Positions 10,578 to 21,173 of a stretch of DNA of 34,234 bases are shown in pieces (the first letter of the stretch is position 1; every line of letters begins with the position of its first letter). Where the stretch lies: the NCBI GenBank assembly GCA_027972325.1, contig JAPMOS010000287.1:1-34234 (forward strand). Reading direction: 5' to 3'. The notes under the pieces were generated by a model. The model saw only the letters and a program-made list of their open reading frames with translations, was not told the origin of the DNA and did not search any database. This DNA is from Paratrimastix pyriformis (Eukaryota > Preaxostyla > Paratrimastigidae). Position numbers and translations under genes: made by a program.

Positions 10578-11579
10578 ATGTCTGACAGTGTATCTGAATT
10601 TGATGAGGATGTACAGTCTTTTGTCTCGTCCTCGAGTGAAAGATCTATACCTTATGGAGATGATGAAAATAGTGAAGATTCTCAAAGTGTCAATGATGAC
10701 GATGCCTCAGTTGAATCAAATACTGATACTGATGAGTCTGATGATGACTCAAAAGATGAGCCTAAAGAAGAGCCTAAAGAAAAATCGTCGGATGAACTGA
10801 TTGATAATATGGACTTTCTTCTTCGTAAAGACCAACTACACAATGAAATACCTGATGGTAAAATTGTGTTTAAGACAAAGGAACAAGTTGAAACTGAGCA
10901 AAAACTAATGCAACAGGCTGTAGAAGAATTCGAGCAACAACAGGAACAGGCAAAACAAGCACTCAAAGCTCGTCCAAGAGCACCTCGTGCAATTCATTTC
11001 CCTAAGCCTCCAAAGAAACCAAAGAAAGCAAAGATTTCACTCAAACGTGAAAACGACATCAATGAGCTGCTCGTGCTGACTAACCAACTCGGTATGGACC
11101 AAGAAAAATACAATGTGGCATTCTTCGCTGCAATGTCTGATGATGAACTGATGCAATTCAAAATTGACCTCTTTAAAGTTGTTGATGCAAAAATGGATGA
11201 ATCCTTTCACAGTAGCAAACATGTAACTGAAATGCTGCTTAAGACTGCTGATATAACTGAAAAGATAATGCCTAAATACCTTCATGGTTATCGTGATTCA
11301 CTGGAATGTTCTCAAGAGGAGATTCAAAAATGCCTCGATGAAATGATTAAGAATGGTGATATGGAAGGCTTATTAAAGTCTAAGATGATGCAACCTAAGT
11401 ATCAGTTGATGATGATTCTCGGTGGAAATTTCCTCGGACAAGTGAGTTCTAACATAAAAGCAACCAAGTCTGTTGTGGTGAAGGCAAAAGAAACCCTCGA
11501 CACGGTCCAAAAAAACTCACCCGCGTCACAAACTGTATTACCGCGTTCGGCTACATCGGAATCGGATGTCTTCTTCTAA
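10578..11579 (+). CDS. Acidic protein of the Polinton-like virus fragment
   Basis: An open frame of 333 codons starts at ATG 10578. The first 75 residues are Ser/Asp/Glu-rich and probably disordered (DDDSKDEPKEEPKEK). Residues about 100-130 form a Glu/Gln-rich likely coiled coil, followed by a basic patch (PKPPKKPKKAKISLKR) and a helical C-terminal half containing MSDDELMQFKIDLFKVVDAK. I do not recognise the family. Similar acidic, coiled-coil proteins of unknown function are common next to capsid genes in Polinton-like viruses and virophages. Host-type G/C-ending codons are absent, in keeping with the rest of the fragment. Confidence 0.65.
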   Translation: MSDSVSEFDEDVQSFVSSSSERSIPYGDDENSEDSQSVNDDDASVESNTDTDESDDDSKDEPKEEPKEKSSDELIDNMDFLLRKDQLHNEIPDGKIVFKTKEQVETEQKLMQQAVEEFEQQQEQAKQALKARPRAPRAIHFPKPPKKPKKAKISLKRENDINELLVLTNQLGMDQEKYNVAFFAAMSDDELMQFKIDLFKVVDAKMDESFHSSKHVTEMLLKTADITEKIMPKYLHGYRDSLECSQEEIQKCLDEMIKNGDMEGLLKSKMMQPKYQLMMILGGNFLGQVSSNIKATKSVVVKAKETLDTVQKNSPASQTVLPRSATSESDVFF

Positions 11580-11636
11580 TCACCACTAAGTATGTCTTCT
11601 TCTCCTAATTCTTAATTATCCTCAATTTTTTTATCC

Positions 11637-12062
11637 ATGAATAGTATTAAATCATCCATGGCTACATCTGACAGTAAATCTGCGATTGACCTAAAAGACA
11701 TCACCATCAAATCAATCAGTGGTGTCTCATTGTATTGGCTTATCACTAAAACTCTGTCACTGCGGAGTGATTATGCTGACTATCTAAATGTCGGGCTGGC
11801 TGGAGCTGGTGGACTCACGATTGTTGCTCCTATTCTACAAAATCTCCTCGATGGTAGAGACCTGATGGCTGGATTATCATTCGACTCAACCATGCTAAAG
11901 AATGCTCTCGTTGATGGTGGCATGTCAATGGCTGTATATCTGGTTCTTCGTTTTGCATTCGGTTCAAAACTTGATGTGAGTCTGCTCAATCGTTATGTAG
12001 GTGTAATTTGCTCTGTAATCGGCGGTGACATGATTCGTCCTTACATCCTCTCTAAGCTATAA
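11637..12062 (+). CDS. Small hydrophobic protein of the virus fragment
   Basis: The frame gives 141 residues and starts in a Ser/Lys-rich segment, with a second ATG at residue 7 as an alternative start. It then carries several hydrophobic stretches: about 28-42 (ISGVSLYWLITKTL), 50-68 (LNVGLAGAGGLTIVAPILQ), 95-110 and 120-135 (VGVICSVIGGDMI). Three to four membrane helices are likely. A small multi-helix membrane protein next to capsid genes is a frequent arrangement in these viruses; its function is unknown and I see no catalytic motif. Confidence 0.6.
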   Translation: MNSIKSSMATSDSKSAIDLKDITIKSISGVSLYWLITKTLSLRSDYADYLNVGLAGAGGLTIVAPILQNLLDGRDLMAGLSFDSTMLKNALVDGGMSMAVYLVLRFAFGSKLDVSLLNRYVGVICSVIGGDMIRPYILSKL

Positions 12063-12126
12063 ACTTATCATCAATCAACACCTTAATCTTTTCATGTTTT
12101 TGTATTTTTCTATTGCGGTTATATAG

Positions 12127-13080
12127 ATGGAACCACAAAAGAAAGTCATCTCTCTCGCTAACACTTTTGGTTACGATAGAGTAGCTGTCGAAACTCAGAA
12201 TGAAAATCCTCTTGAACTTAGATGTGATGCTGCGCTAAAAAAGAATGTGACTATTGATGGAGAAACTGTGTTAGGAAACAATCTTAGCGGCACTCATACA
12301 GTCAATGGTGAAACTACATTTAATGGTCTTGTTAAATTCAATAGTGATGTCATTTTGCCTTCTGCTCCTATTCCTGACATGTCAATTGGACAACTGTCTA
12401 ATGTGGATGTGTCAACTGGACTTGTCGATAAACAAATACTGTACTTCTGGCTTCTGGAAAAATCACCGCAACTAATGCACAAATCACCTCTTTTACCACC
12501 GCTGGATTGGTTCATTGTGATGCCTCTGGAAATATGTCCTCATCAACTTTGATCAATTCGGATATTACTGATGGCACTATTAATGATGCTAAACTTAATA
12601 CTATTAGCACTGCTGGAAAAATAGCGAACTCTGCTACAACTGCTACTGATGTCAGTACTGCTTCCACTATTGTTCTTCGAAATGGTGACACTAAAGTAAA
12701 CAATCTCTCTGCAAACTCTGTCTTGGCAAACACTGTCAAATCAGTGACATCTGGATACTTAGACATCCAATCAAATGGTAATGTAAACATCGATATCGAT
12801 AACGACAATAATGAAACGAGCAAAACCTTCACTGTAACTACTAATAATGGTGCCTCTACATTGTTCCAAGTGAATGGCTTCATCCAATATAGTTCATTCC
12901 ACTGCAACTGGTGAATTGGCTGTCTCTAAAATTGTCTCAACTGATATCGTTGATGGAGCTGTGACTGATGCAAAAATCGCCTCTTTATATATTCCTAATG
13001 CTCCTTCAACAATTGTACAACGTGATGCTAATAGCAAAATATACTGTGCTCCTGTTGTGGCTGATAAAGTGGCTCCTACT
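12127..13080 (+). pseudogene. Fibre-like structural protein of the virus fragment (fossil)
   Basis: The region reads Asn/Thr/Ser-rich beta-repeat sequence, for example VNGETTFNGLVKFNSDVILP, then SADSVLANTVKSV-like and DGTINDAKLNTISTAGKIAN-type blocks, and later DGAVTDAKIASLYIP. The recurring 'TDAKI' and 'DGTI.DAKL' repeats are characteristic of phage and virus tail/spike fibres. It lies in several overlapping frames and is broken, with about two breaks, and its 3' end passes into the DIRS retroelement. The fibre role is inferred from repeat character and position. Confidence 0.55.
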
Positions 13081-13182
13081 TTCAGCCTCGGAGCCTCGGC
13101 GAACGAGTAATCAATCTCGACGACCTTCATCTTCCCAAACCCCCAGGAAAATAGAAAGAAATAGAAAGAAATTCCATGTCAG

Positions 13183-14868
13183 ATGACACGAATAGTGGAA
13201 CCCGCCCTTTGCGTTTCGCACGCTTCAAGACGCACCCCTATTGGGCAAAGAATGGATCAAGCAGATCACCAAGCAACACCACAACAACAGACCCAGCAGC
13301 AACAGGGGCCCGCCCTTGACCCTGAACATCCGGCCAACCCTGGCCCCCAAACCCAACCTCCTGACCCTGAAGGCGACACTGGAGCGGAGGGTGACAGCTC
13401 TCTGCTGGGTGCAACAAATCCTGAAGAAAAAGAAGATGAAAGCGATCAAGATCAAGAGAAAGTCGGACAATACTACTTCGATACTCTCCAACAGATCTAT
13501 TTCAAACCAACGGCCAAGTTACCGGACATCTTTGCGAAGGAGGCCCCTACAAAAAAGGTGGTGACTCCTCCAACCTTACCAGAAAGAGAAGCACAGACTT
13601 TGCAGATGCTGGGGCTGCAATTCAATCGTCTTCAACACGAAGCACCGACACAAGAGGAATTCGCTCGCGTTGTTCACGTCGGCCGCGCGTTTCCCAACTT
13701 TCGAGACCAGGGCAAGGCCGATCCTGCAGTTGCACCACCAGTGAGTGCCTTACGCCTCATTGATCCAGACCTGCGGAAGGCGGCGACTCAACGGGACAGT
13801 GCGCTGGCTCGGGCTACAGCAGGGGTGTTCTCCGCTATGCGCCCTCTACAGACTCTGGTGGCACTCGCCAACCTTTCGACGGCATCATCGCCGTCTGAGC
13901 TCTCATTCGAGGCCGCTCGAAACCTTGGCATCCTGGCTCTGGATGCCCTCAAGGAAACGACGAGGACCCTTAGCGACCTCCGCCGGAGCGAGTGGCGCCC
14001 ACTGTGCCGGCTGGAGGACGGGACGAAGATGCCCGAGGCCTGCATCATCGAGGCCAGCGAGCTGGAGGCTTTGAAGAACAAAGCCACGACGGCCACCGAG
14101 GCCAGGAAAAAGCCACTAAACCCGGGTCTGCCCATGGCCTCCTCTGCCACACTGGGTGTGGACACGGGCACTCCCAAAAACACCAAGTCAAACAGCACGG
14201 ACTACCTCTGGGTTATTCCAAAGTCAAGACGGCGCAAGAAAACCCACTTTCTGTCCCCAGAATTTTGTCTGCCCTCGGGTCCTCCGTTGGCGCACGCTTT
14301 TCGACCAACCTCGTTGGCCTTATCATCACAGAGCCCACAACCAACTGGGGTCACAGAAGGCTCATTGGCATTCAATTCGGGTGCAGCCCCTCCTTTTCCT
14401 CGCTCCGTGGCGTTGTCTTGCCAAGAGACACGTTACAATCAACAAGAAGAAAAAGGTGAAGGGTCTGCTGCTCACCAACTCGCACCGCACAATGCTGAAA
14501 TACTCGATACTCATCAGTCTTTGGTCCGGGAAGCCAGTCCTTGTGGTGTTCCACTCGGCACAACCGTGGCTAAACTGGAAACAACTTCTGCACCAGTTCC
14601 ACCGGCACCGGACGTATCAGCACCGGTGATCACACCCTCGCAGGCGTCGTCGCCAGCACTCGGAGAGGCAGTCTGTATGAGCCCTACCGCACAGTCACTC
14701 TCACACTCAGAGCAGGACAAGGCAACAAAGCCCGTGGGGCAGTCGGGGCGGGCCTGGGGGTCCAGTCCAGGCTCTGACGGGTCGATGGAGGAACATCACC
14801 CAGGGAGACTCGCGGCATGGGAACACTACCCACCGGAACCCTCCGCGCGAGGACATTACCCCAGGTGA
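13183..14868 (+). CDS. Gag-like protein of DIRS-like element 1
   Basis: An open frame of 561 codons. A more likely start than the first codon is the ATG in GQRMDQAD near residue 24, which element 2 also preserves. The N-terminal 100 residues are Gln/Pro/Glu-rich and disordered (QQQTQQQQGP). They are followed by a helical domain (REAQTLQMLGLQFNRLQ; ALARATAGVFSAMRPLQTLVALANL; ARNLGILALDALKETTRTLS), the usual architecture of DIRS ORF1 proteins. The C-terminal 200 residues are low-complexity. The same protein is seen nearly unchanged in element 2. No zinc knuckle is seen. Confidence 0.6.
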   Translation: MTRIVEPALCVSHASRRTPIGQRMDQADHQATPQQQTQQQQGPALDPEHPANPGPQTQPPDPEGDTGAEGDSSLLGATNPEEKEDESDQDQEKVGQYYFDTLQQIYFKPTAKLPDIFAKEAPTKKVVTPPTLPEREAQTLQMLGLQFNRLQHEAPTQEEFARVVHVGRAFPNFRDQGKADPAVAPPVSALRLIDPDLRKAATQRDSALARATAGVFSAMRPLQTLVALANLSTASSPSELSFEAARNLGILALDALKETTRTLSDLRRSEWRPLCRLEDGTKMPEACIIEASELEALKNKATTATEARKKPLNPGLPMASSATLGVDTGTPKNTKSNSTDYLWVIPKSRRRKKTHFLSPEFCLPSGPPLAHAFRPTSLALSSQSPQPTGVTEGSLAFNSGAAPPFPRSVALSCQETRYNQQEEKGEGSAAHQLAPHNAEILDTHQSLVREASPCGVPLGTTVAKLETTSAPVPPAPDVSAPVITPSQASSPALGEAVCMSPTAQSLSHSEQDKATKPVGQSGRAWGSSPGSDGSMEEHHPGRLAAWEHYPPEPSARGHYPR

Positions 14869-15381
14869 GGCAGGCACTCACCGGAGAGACCCCGAAGAGG
14901 GCAGCACACGGTGCTGACGGAAGGACATGCGGAGGCGATCTCGTCGGGCAAACCTGAAACCCTCATGGAGGTCTGCGAGGTTGGGGACTCGGAACAGCAA
15001 CTCACACCCCAGGTTAGCGTCGTCACCTCAGCGGGGCGAGCGTCACCCAAGGAGGTCCCGAACGTGGGGGCTACACAGAGACCGGCGAGAAGGATCCGCC
15101 GACCTTGGGCGAGGGTTTGTGAACCCGAGACGGACCGATACACAGTCAGAGGCGGTCACACTCCCCAATGCGGGGACACGCGGGGAGGTCTGCGAGGCAG
15201 GGTCCCGGAAACACCCACTCACACGTTCCGCTAGCGTTGGCGGTGAAGCTCATGCACCTCAGTGGCGGAGGCAGCGACTCGCGTCCCCACCACCCCTCCG
15301 GTACGGGTGCGGGGGTGGGGGGGGACCAGGCGCCCCTGGGGGTGGCGCCGATAAAAGTAACCCCCAAAACGGCCAGATCAA

Positions 15382-16748
15382 ATGGCAGGGCAAGACCTAC
15401 CTGGCCCGGGAGTGGGACCAGAGCAAGGGAGGGCGGCAGCAGTCTGTCCAGCACACCTGCACCACCCGTCATGCACCCCCTCACCTCTACGCCCCGTCTT
15501 GTCCCCGCTCTCCCCCACAACCCCGTCACGGGACCGGAGGAGGGTGCCAAGTCCCGGGAGGGCAGGCACCCAACTCGGGAACCCACTCACCCCCCACCCC
15601 TCAGGGGAAACTCTGCCTCACCCCATAACACGGCCCAAGGGGACTCAGCTCGGGGGAGGGACAGTCCCAACCCCTGGGGGAGGGACCCTTCCTTCTCGGA
15701 CTGGACCCTCAATGGGACCGGGAGCAGGCCAAACTGCGGCTGCTGGCACAGCACCCACCTCGGGGACCACTGGCAGGCAGGCTGGCTCGGCACCGGGAGG
15801 AGTGGTTGGCCCTCAGACCACCTCGGGAAGTGGCACAGGTGGTATCGGAAGGGTTTCACATCCCGTTCAAGGGACCCCACCCAACCCGGGGACGTGGTCC
15901 CGGGACCCTTACCACTTGGTGGGGGAGGAGAAACTGGGCTTGGAGGCGGTGGTCCAGGAGTACCTTGGGATATCGGCACTGAAAACGATCCAGGGGGGGT
16001 CGGACAAAGGGATGAGATCTCCCATTTTTGGGCGGCCCAAGCCCGGCGGGAAATGGAGGTTGATCCTGGACCTCACCGCCTTGAATCACTTCATCTTCTG
16101 CCCCTCCTTCAAAATGGAGGGGTGGAAGACGGTGAGGGCCGTGGTGGAGCCCATGATGTGGGCCACCAAGATCGACTTGAAACATGCATACTTTCACATC
16201 CCGATCTTTCCACCTCACCGGAAATACCTGGGAGTCGAATGGGAGGGCACGGAATATCGCTTCCAAGCCCTCCCATTCGGCCTGAATGTGGCTCCCAGAA
16301 TCTTTACGAAGACCATGAGAGTGGCAATCAAGGAAGCCCGAAGACACGGCATCTTGGTAGTCCACTACATCGACGACCTCCTGGTGTTGGGCAGGTCACC
16401 ACAGGAGACCAAGCTGCATACACTGGCACTCCTTCGTCACCTTCTCTCACTCGGGTTCGAGATCAGCTGGGACAAAACCCAAGTGGAACCAGTTCAAATG
16501 CTGGAGTTCCTGGGGTTTGTCCTCGACACTCGAGCGATGACACTCTCACTCCCACCCGAGAAGGCACAGAAGGTGAGAGAGATGGCGCACAACACCCAAC
16601 AGTGCACCACCATCAAAGCCAAATCATTGGCAGCGGTGATCGGGTTCATGTCGTCATGCAGGGAGACGATTCGCCCGGCCTGCTTGTACCTGCGCAACCT
16701 GAACATCGACCTGTCCACGGCGATCAAGGCGCAGGGGGGATGGCACGC
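15382..16748 (+). CDS. Reverse transcriptase of DIRS-like element 1
   Basis: The frame is Gly/Pro-rich for about 190 residues, then reads a reverse transcriptase: FGRPKPGGKWRLILDLTALN, KIDLKHAYFHIPIFP (first catalytic Asp), ALPFGLNVAPRIFTKTM, the active site VVHYIDDLLVLG and a thumb segment LEFLGFVLDTRAMTLSLPPEK. This order and wording, especially the LPFGL..AP and YIDD boxes without a protease or LTR gene context, is typical of DIRS/Ngaro/PAT retroelements. The enzyme would copy element RNA into DNA. The open frame runs on a little into element 2. Confidence 0.85.
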
Positions 16749-16770
16749 GAGGAATCATCGAGACTCTTCT

Positions 16771-16884
16771 TCTTCCCAAACCCCCAGGAAAATAGACATC
16801 ACGTCAGGCAACGCAAAAAGCGGCACTGACCACAAATAGAAAGAAATTCCATGTCAGCTGACACGGATAGTGTACCCTGCCCTT
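16771..16884 (+). repeat. Inverted terminal repeat of DIRS-like element 2 (3' end)
   Basis: It begins TCTTCCCAAACCCCCAGGAA and is the reverse complement of 21011-21124 over 114 bp, apparently without mismatch. A shorter related version lies at 13130-13210 as the left end of element 1. Confidence 0.85.
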
Positions 16885-17128
16885 GCGTAAGCACGTCAAA
16901 GGGGCCGGGCACCACTCCGGAAGGTGTGGTCAGGCCCAGACGCATCCCAAAGAAAGAATGTAGAGAAGAAAGACGAGAGAGACAAAACAAAAGAGGCTTT
17001 CAAAGATTGATCAAACATCGGCACAATAAAATTCAACTTCTCCTCCCCATGAGCCGCCGAAGCTCACCCCGGTAAGCATGTGTCTGCGGAGGGAAAGAGG
17101 AGGGTGGAGAAACCTCCGGCTTACCAGG

Positions 17129-19297
17129 TCACGCGACAGACGATTTGTCCGAGAACCAAAGTACGGGCTTGCCCGTGACCTGTTCCCGGAACAGGTGGAG
17201 TGACCTGATGCCCGCTTCCAATTCGAGCGGGTTTATTGAACTGATCTCCTGCAGGTCCGTCACTCTCCACAACTCGTGTGCTGGGATGCCCTGCTCGATG
17301 CTCTGTGCCGGAGTCCTCAGCACTGCCCCCCAGCCCATCTCGGCTGCATCCGTGGTCAGGATCAGCTCTGCTGGTGGGGTCCGAAGTGGGGTGCTGGTGG
17401 GGTACTGTGCATGTTCCCACCACTCCAAGTCCCTGTGTGACTCCTCCGAAAGGGTCACCAGTGCGTGCCATCCCCCCTGCGCCTTGATCGCCGTGGACAG
17501 GTCGATGTTCAGGTTGCGCAGGTACAAGCAGGCCGGGCGAATCGTCTCCCTGCATGACGACATGAACCCGATCACCGCTGCCAATGATTTGGCTTTGATG
17601 GTGGTGCACTGTTGGGTGTTGTGCGCCATCTCTCTCACCTTCTGTGCCTTCTCGGGTGGGAGTGAGAGTGTCATCGCTCGAGTGTCGAGGACAAACCCCA
17701 GGAACTCCAGCATTTGAACTGGTTCCACTTGGGTTTTGTCCCAGCTGATCTCGAACCCGAGTGAGAGGAGGTGACGAAGGAGTGCCAGTGTATGCAGTTT
17801 GGTCTCCTGTGGTGACCTGCCCAACACCAGGAGGTCGTCGATGTAGTGGACTACCAAGATGCCGTGTCTCCGGGCTTCCTTGATTGCCACTCTCATGGTC
17901 TTCGTAAAGATTCTGGGAGCCACATTCAGGCCGAATGGGAGGGCTTGGAAGCGATATTCCGTGCCCTCCCATTCGACTCCCAGGTATTTCCGGTGAGGTG
18001 GAAAGATCGGGATGTGAAAGTACGCATGCTTGAGGTCGATCTTGGTGGCCCACATCATGGGCTCCACCACGGCCCTCACCGTCTTCCACCCCTCCATTTT
18101 GAAGGAGGGGCAGAAGATGAAGTGATTCAAGGCGGTGAGGTCCAGGATCAACCTCCATTTCCCGCCGGGCTTGGGCCGCCCAAAATGGGAGATCTCATCC
18201 CTTTGTCCGACCCCCTGGATCGTTTTCAGTGCCGATATCCCAAGGTACTCCTGGACCACCGCCTCCAAGCCCAGTTTCTCCTCCCCACCAAGTGGTAAGG
18301 GTCCCGGGACCACGTCCCCGGGTTGGGTGGGGTCCCTTGAACGGGATGTGAAACCCTTCCGATACCACCTGTGCCACTTCCCGAGGTGGTCTGAGGGCCA
18401 ACCACTCCTCCCGGTGCCGAGCCAGCCTGCCTGCCAGTGGTCCCCGAGGTGGGTGCTGTGCCAGCAGCCGCAGTTTGGCCTGCTCCCGGTCCCATTGAGG
18501 GTCCAGTCCGAGAAGGAAGGGTCCCTCCCCCCCAGGGGTTGGGACTGTCCCTCCCCCCCGAGCTGAGTCCCCTTGGGCCGTGTTATGGGGTGAGGCAGAG
18601 TTTCCCCTGAGGGGTGGGGGTGAGTGGGTTCCCGAGTTGGGTGCCTGCCCTCCCGGGACTTGGCACCTCCTCCGGTCCCGTGACGGGGTTGTGGGGGAGA
18701 GCGGGGACAAGACGGGGCGTAGAGGTGAGGGGGTGCATGACGGGTGGTGCAGGTGTGCTGGACAGACTGCTGCCGCCCTCCCTTGCTCTGGTCCCACTCC
18801 CGGGCCAGGTAGGTCTTGCCCTGCCATTTGATCTGGCCGTTTTGGGGGTTACTTTTATCGGCGCCACCCCCAGGGGCGCCTGGTCCCCCACCCCCGCACC
18901 CGTACCGGAGGGGTGGTGGGGACGCGAGTCGCTGCCTCCGCCACTGAGGTGCATGAGCTTCACCGCCAACGCTAGCGGAACGTGTGAGTGGGTGTTTCCG
19001 GGACCCTGCCTCGCAGACCTCCCCGCGTGTCCCCGCATTGGGGAGTGTGACCGCCTCTGACTGTGTATCGGTCCGTCTCGGGTTCACAAACCCCTCGCCC
19101 AAGGTCGGCGGATCCTTCTCGCCGGTCTCTGTGTAGCCCCCCACGTTCGGGACCTCCTTGGGTGACGCTCGCCCCGCTGAGGTGACGACGCTAACCTGGG
19201 GTGTGAGTTGCTGTTCCGAGTCCCCAACCTCGCAGACCTCCATGAGGGTTTCAGGTTTGCCCGACGAGATCGCCTCCGCATGTCCTTCCGTCAGCAC
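17129..19297 (-). CDS. Reverse transcriptase-RNase H of DIRS-like element 2
   Basis: An open frame of 722 codons. The first 330 residues are Gly/Pro-rich linker. The reverse transcriptase repeats all motifs of element 1 (KIDLKHAYFHIPIFP, LPFGLNVAPRIFTKTM, VVHYIDDLLVLG). RNase H follows with LTTDAAEMGWGAVL (catalytic Asp in TDA), NPLELEAGIRSL (catalytic Glu) and LWFSDKSSVA (the third acidic position in SDKSS, where DIRS elements usually have DN). The active element would use this enzyme to make DNA from its RNA. No recombinase follows. Confidence 0.8.
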   Translation of the reverse strand: MLTEGHAEAISSGKPETLMEVCEVGDSEQQLTPQVSVVTSAGRASPKEVPNVGGYTETGEKDPPTLGEGFVNPRRTDTQSEAVTLPNAGTRGEVCEAGSRKHPLTRSASVGGEAHAPQWRRQRLASPPPLRYGCGGGGPGAPGGGADKSNPQNGQIKWQGKTYLAREWDQSKGGRQQSVQHTCTTRHAPPHLYAPSCPRSPPQPRHGTGGGAKSREGRHPTREPTHPHPSGETLPHPITRPKGTQLGGEGQSQPLGGRDPSFSDWTLNGTGSRPNCGCWHSTHLGDHWQAGWLGTGRSGWPSDHLGKWHRWYRKGFTSRSRDPTQPGDVVPGPLPLGGEEKLGLEAVVQEYLGISALKTIQGVGQRDEISHFGRPKPGGKWRLILDLTALNHFIFCPSFKMEGWKTVRAVVEPMMWATKIDLKHAYFHIPIFPPHRKYLGVEWEGTEYRFQALPFGLNVAPRIFTKTMRVAIKEARRHGILVVHYIDDLLVLGRSPQETKLHTLALLRHLLSLGFEISWDKTQVEPVQMLEFLGFVLDTRAMTLSLPPEKAQKVREMAHNTQQCTTIKAKSLAAVIGFMSSCRETIRPACLYLRNLNIDLSTAIKAQGGWHALVTLSEESHRDLEWWEHAQYPTSTPLRTPPAELILTTDAAEMGWGAVLRTPAQSIEQGIPAHELWRVTDLQEISSINPLELEAGIRSLHLFREQVTGKPVLWFSDKSSVA

Positions 19298-21025
19298 CGT
19301 GTGCTGCCCTCTTCGGGGTCTCTCCGGTGAGTGCCTGCCTCACCTGGGGTAATGTCCTCGCGCGGAGGGTTCCGGTGGGTAGTGTTCCCATGCCGCGAGT
19401 CTCCCTGGGTGATGTTCCCTCCATCGACCCGTCAGAGCCTGGACTGGACCCCCAGGCCCGCCCCGACTGCCCCACGGGCTTTGTTGCCTTGTCCTGCTCT
19501 GAGTGTGAGAGTGACTGTGCGGTAGGGCTCATACAGACTGCCTCTCCGAGTGCTGGCGACGACGCCTGCGAGGGTGTGATCACCGGTGCTGATACGTCCG
19601 GTGCCGGTGGAACTGGTGCAGAAGTTGTTTCCAGTTTAGCCACGGTTGTGCCGAGTGGAACACCACAAGGACTGGCTTCCCGGACCAAAGACTGATGAGT
19701 ATCGAGTATTTCAGCATTGTGCGGTGCGAGTTGGTGAGCAGCAGACCCTTCACCTTTTTCTTCTTGTTGATTGTAACGTGTCTCTTGGCAAGACAACGCC
19801 ACGGAGCGAGGAAAAGGAGGGGCTGCACCCGAATTGAATGCCAATGAGCCTTCTGTGACCCCAGTTGGTTGTGGGCTCTGTGATGATAAGGCCAACGAGG
19901 TTGGTCGAAAAGCGTGCGCCAACGGAGGACCCGAGGGCAGACAAAATTCTGGGGACAGAAAGTGGGTTTTCTTGCGCCGTCTTGACTTTGGAATAACCCA
20001 GAGGTAGTCCGTGCTGTTTGACTTGGTGTTTTTGGGAGTGCCCGTGTCCACACCCAGTGTGGCAGAGGAGGCCATGGGCAGACCCGGGTTTAGGACCCGG
20101 GTTTAGTGGCTTTTTCCTGGCCTCGGTGGCCGTCGTGGCTTTGTTCTTCAAAGCCTCCAGCTCGCTGGCCTCGATGATGCAGGCCTCGGGCATCTTCGTC
20201 CCGTCCTCCAGCCGGCACAGTGGGCGCCACTCGCTCCGGCGGAGGTCGCTAAGGGTCCTCGTCGTTTCCTTGAGGGCATCCAGAGCCAGGATGCCAAGGT
20301 TTCGAGCGGCCTCGAATGAGAGCTCAGACGGCGATGATGCCGTCGAAAGGTTGGCGAGTGCCACCAGAGTCTGTAGAGGGCGCATAGCGGAGAACACCCC
20401 TGCTGTAGCCCGAGCCAGCGCACTGTCCCGTTGAGTCGCCGCCTTCCGCAGGTCTGGATCAATGAGGCGTAAGGCACTCACTGGTGGTGCAACTGCAGGA
20501 TCGGCCTTGCCTTGGTCTCGAAAGTTGGGAAACGCGCGGCCGACGTGAACAACGCGAGCGAATTCCTCTTGTGTCGGTGCTTCGTGTTGAAGACGATTGA
20601 ATTGCAGCCCCAGCATCTGCAAAGTCTGTGCTTCTCTTTCTGGTAAGGTTGGAGGAGTCACCACCTTTTGTAGGGGCCTCCTTCGCGAAGATGTCCGGTA
20701 ACTTGGCCGTTGGTTTGAAATAGATCTGTTGGAGAGTATCGAAGTAGTATTGTCCGACTTCCTCTTGATCTTGATCGCTTTCACCTTCTTTTTCTTCAGG
20801 ATTTGTTGCACCCAACAGAGAGCTGTCACCCTCCGCTCCAGTGTCGCCTTCAGGGTCAGGAGGTTGGGTTTGGGGGCCAGGGTTGGCCGGATGTTCAGGG
20901 TCAAGGGCGGGCCCCTGTTGCTGCTGGGTCTGTTGTTGTGGTGTTGCTTGTTGATCTGCTTGATCCATTCTTTGCCCAATAGGGATGCGTCTTGAAGCGT
21001 GCGAAACGCAAAGGGCAGGGTACAC
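19251..21025 (-). pseudogene. Gag-like region of DIRS-like element 2 (fossil)
   Basis: The same Gln-rich N-terminus, helical core and low-complexity C-terminal part as 13183-14868 are read on the minus strand, spread over several overlapping frames. It is broken, with about two or three breaks. Homology to the element-1 gag is close to identity. Confidence 0.7.
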
Positions 21026-21124
21026 TATCCGTGTCAGCTGACATGGAATTTCTTTCTATTTGTGGTCAGTGCCGCTTTTTGCGTTGCCTGACGTGATGTC
21101 TATTTTCCTGGGGGTTTGGGAAGA
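21011..21124 (-). repeat. Inverted terminal repeat of DIRS-like element 2 (5' end)
   Basis: Reverse complement of 16771-16884. The outer 49 bases (21125-21173) match the outer left flank of element 1 at 13081-13129, showing that both elements have the same 5' terminus. Confidence 0.85.
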
Positions 21125-21173
21125 TGAAGGTCGTCGAGATTGATTACTCGTTCGCCGAGGCTCCGAGGCTGAA

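Larger units (their letters stand above)
8688..13080. mobile_element. Fossil Polinton-like virus fragment
   Basis: This AT-rich island sits in GC-rich DNA and carries a capsid-type protein and an A32/FtsK-HerA packaging ATPase on the minus strand, then, divergently, an acidic protein, a small membrane protein and a fibre-like protein. This gene set and the compact layout fit Polinton-like viruses or virophages integrated in protist genomes. No DNA polymerase, integrase or protease is seen, and no terminal repeats survive. It is broken: a few interruptions in the reading frames and both ends replaced by other elements (half MITE left, DIRS retroelement right). Clearly older than the retroelement pair. 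Confidence 0.8.
16749..21173 (-). mobile_element. DIRS-like retroelement 2, inserted in element 1
   Basis: Element 2 lies on the opposite strand within the polymerase region of element 1. The flanking element-1 sequence is continuous across it: GGATGGCACGC on the left and GCACTGGTGACC on the right together match the uninterrupted sequence that element 2 itself carries, leaving a shared GC dinucleotide. Its ends are 114-bp inverted repeats (16771-16884 and 21011-21124) plus short unique outer flanks, the hallmark of DIRS elements. It encodes the gag-like region and reverse transcriptase-RNase H. It is broken in a few places and no recombinase is seen, so it may be non-autonomous. The two copies are almost identical, so the insertion is recent. 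Confidence 0.8.
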
